A stretch of DNA of 64,000 nucleotides. Source: Paraburkholderia sp. C35 (GTDB lineage Bacteria > Pseudomonadota > Gammaproteobacteria > Burkholderiales > Burkholderiaceae). The notes beneath the pieces were generated by a model. That model searched no databases. It saw only the letters and a list, made by a program, of their open reading frames with translations, and had not been told where the DNA came from. A program made the position numbers and the translations under genes. The stretch spans positions 1 through 64,000 of the forward strand of contig NZ_QBUY01000025.1 in NCBI RefSeq assembly GCF_003121405.1, in the 5' to 3' direction. Shown here piece after piece: positions 62,696 to 64,000 of the stretch (position 1 is its first letter; every line of letters starts with the position of its first letter).

Positions 62696-63529
62696 ATGTC
62701 CGCTGTTGATTCCGCCCTCGCACCCGTCGCCGATCTGTCCGCCATCAAGGTTCGCCAGCAGGCCGCCTGGTCGACGGGCAACTATGCAGTCGTCGGCACC
62801 ACGCTGCAGATCGTCGGAGAGAACCTCTGTGAAGCGCTCGACGTGCGCGCGGGGAGTCGCGTGCTCGATGTCGCCGCAGGCAACGGCAACGCGACGCTCG
62901 CGGCCGCACGCCGCTGGTGCGAGGTCACGTCGACGGACTACGTCGCCTCGCTGCTCGATGCAGGCCGTGCGCGCGCACTAGCTGAAGGACTCGCGGTGCA
63001 GTTCGAGCAAGCGGACGCTGAAGCACTGCCCTACGCGGACGCGTCATTCGATATCGTGCTGTCGACCTTCGGCGTGATGTTCACGCCCGATCAGCAGCAA
63101 GCGGCCAACGAACTCGTGCGTGTCTGCAAACCGGGCGGAAAGATCGGCCTTGCGAACTGGACGCCCGACAGTTTCATCGGTCAGGTGTTCAAGACCATCG
63201 GCAAGTACATTCCGCCGCCGGCAGGTGTGAAGTCGCCTGCGCTATGGGGCACGCAGGCGCGCCTCGACGAACTGTTCGGCGATTTCGCCCGGAACATGGT
63301 CGTGAGCAGCCGCGATTTCACGTTCCGCTATCGCTCGGCGCAGCACTTCATCGATGTATTCCGGACTTTTTACGGGCCGATGAACAAGGCATTTGCCGCG
63401 CTCGAAGGCGAGCATCAGAAGGCTTTCCTTCACGATCTGATGACGCTGATCGAAAGCCGCAACCGTTCGCGCGACGCAACACTGGTGCTGCCGAGCGAGT
63501 ATCTCGAAGTGGTGATTGAGCGGCGGTAA
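62696..63529 (+). CDS. class I SAM-dependent methyltransferase
   Basis: The 277-residue protein has motif I VLDVAAGNGNATLAAA, motif II region EALPYADASFDIVLSTFGVMF and a later LVRVCKPGGKIGLANW, all typical of the UbiE-like group. GGAG precedes ATG 62696. It is divergent from the AraC regulator. The methyl acceptor is unknown. Confidence 0.9.
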   Translation: MSAVDSALAPVADLSAIKVRQQAAWSTGNYAVVGTTLQIVGENLCEALDVRAGSRVLDVAAGNGNATLAAARRWCEVTSTDYVASLLDAGRARALAEGLAVQFEQADAEALPYADASFDIVLSTFGVMFTPDQQQAANELVRVCKPGGKIGLANWTPDSFIGQVFKTIGKYIPPPAGVKSPALWGTQARLDELFGDFARNMVVSSRDFTFRYRSAQHFIDVFRTFYGPMNKAFAALEGEHQKAFLHDLMTLIESRNRSRDATLVLPSEYLEVVIERR

Positions 63530-63766
63530 ATCGGTTTGCACGCGGGTTGCGTCGCGCGTCACGTCCGGGTGTTGGATTCAGTCCGACGCCCGGCCAGCAA
63601 CCTGTCGGTTGCGCGACGACGGTTCGCTCGGCTTGCATCGGCGAAAACGGCACACGTCACCATCGCACAAGGCTTGCAGCGACATGGCATGGACTCTGCA
63701 AGCAGGCAGTGTTGATGCGGCGTCGATGCCAGCACGCGAACGCCGCCATGCTCCACGGAGGACGAC

Positions 63767-63904
63767 ATGTTCATCTATCTATTCATGCTGTTGAGAAAGG
63801 CACTAGACCGTGCCGAACATAGCCGGCGCGACGCGTATCTCGCCACCGCAGCCGATATGGTCGAACTAGAACGGCGCATGCAATCGCTTGAACTCGACCG
63901 ATGA
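63767..63904 (+). CDS. DUF3563-like microprotein (45 residues)
   Basis: A strong GGAGGA site 5 bp upstream leads into MFIYLFMLLRKALDRAEHSRR, followed by DAYLATAADMVELERRM. This matches the pattern of DUF3563 proteins common in Burkholderiaceae: a short N-terminal helix, then a (R)xxYLAxAxDxxxLERRxxxLE tail. It has no signal peptide but the first helix is hydrophobic. Function is unknown. Confidence 0.82.
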   Translation: MFIYLFMLLRKALDRAEHSRRDAYLATAADMVELERRMQSLELDR

Positions 63905-63945
63905 CGCGACCTCGCGCCATTCACCCATCCACTCGATAAAACGCC

Positions 63946-64000
63946 ATGAATAAGGACGCCGCATTGCAAACCTTCTCCTCCGCAACATCGGTGATCGCAT
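63946..64000 (+). CDS. possible gene cut by the window edge
   Basis: An ATG at 63946 opens a frame (MNKDAALQTFSSATSVIA) that runs off the right end. No clear ribosome-binding site is seen. It might be a real gene starting here, or a chance opening. Confidence 0.25.
   Translation, partial: MNKDAALQTFSSATSVIA

Overview
The window looks like a chromosome segment of a plant- or soil-associated Burkholderiaceae bacterium, most likely Paraburkholderia or a close relative. This rests on the high G+C content, the density of LysR, AraC and MFS genes, a DUF3563 microprotein, a hairpin repeat at the left edge, and the mix of opine-type, homoprotocatechuate and polyol catabolic genes. I see no rRNA, tRNA, CRISPR array, phage or insertion sequence. 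Nearly all of it is accessory catabolism plus its regulators.

Layout. (1) 133-12713, minus strand: a probable ~11 kb operon encoding a HAD hydrolase, a DadA/PuuB-like oxidase, a complete family-5 ABC importer, a three-subunit opine/hydroxyproline-type oxidase (2Fe-2S subunit, FAD/BFD subunit, DAO subunit) and a minimal AraC regulator. An aldehyde dehydrogenase lies upstream. Eight genes in a row overlap, mostly by ATGA. (2) 12953-18934: two GNAT proteins, an SbmA/YddA-like ABC exporter of lower G+C, a glucarate-type MFS carrier and an alpha/beta hydrolase. (3) 19142-31416: two unknown minus-strand genes, then a SorC regulator, a DXR-like (DRL, COG4091) oxidoreductase, acetoin-dehydrogenase-like E1alpha, E1beta and E2, GutM, a complete glucitol-type PTS (IIC, IIBC, IIA) and an HPr-Enzyme I fusion. 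(4) 31472-38931: cupin, molybdopterin-fold protein, pseudouridine-phosphate glycosidase, large GH63-like glucosidase, thioredoxin-fold protein, MarR-GNAT regulator with two perfect palindromes, and a HAD phosphatase. (5) 39028-44202: the homoprotocatechuate meta-cleavage genes hpaG1, G2, E, D, F and H. (6) 44497-47159: glcG-glcB behind a GntR/GlcC-type operator and followed by a strong terminator. (7) 47227-51912: MFS carrier, CaiB CoA-transferase and HMG-CoA-lyase-like enzyme with a divergent LysR gene. (8) 51916-64000: unknown protein, TonB siderophore receptor with a Fur-like site, an SDR lacking the catalytic tyrosine, LysR and DHA2 efflux genes, a HAD phosphatase, an AraC regulator, a methyltransferase and a DUF3563 microprotein.

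The most exciting region is 20594-31416. The gene set reads as a polyol route with no sorbitol-6-phosphate dehydrogenase. A glucitol-family PTS would import and phosphorylate a polyol. A homologue of the enzyme that interconverts 1-deoxyxylulose 5-phosphate (DXP) and 2-C-methylerythritol 4-phosphate (MEP) would rearrange and oxidise it. An acetoin-dehydrogenase-like complex would cleave the resulting methyl ketone. If DRL runs in the oxidative direction, 2-C-methyl-D-erythritol would give MEP, then DXP, then acetyl-CoA plus glyceraldehyde 3-phosphate. That pathway is an inference from gene content; the individual family assignments are strong.
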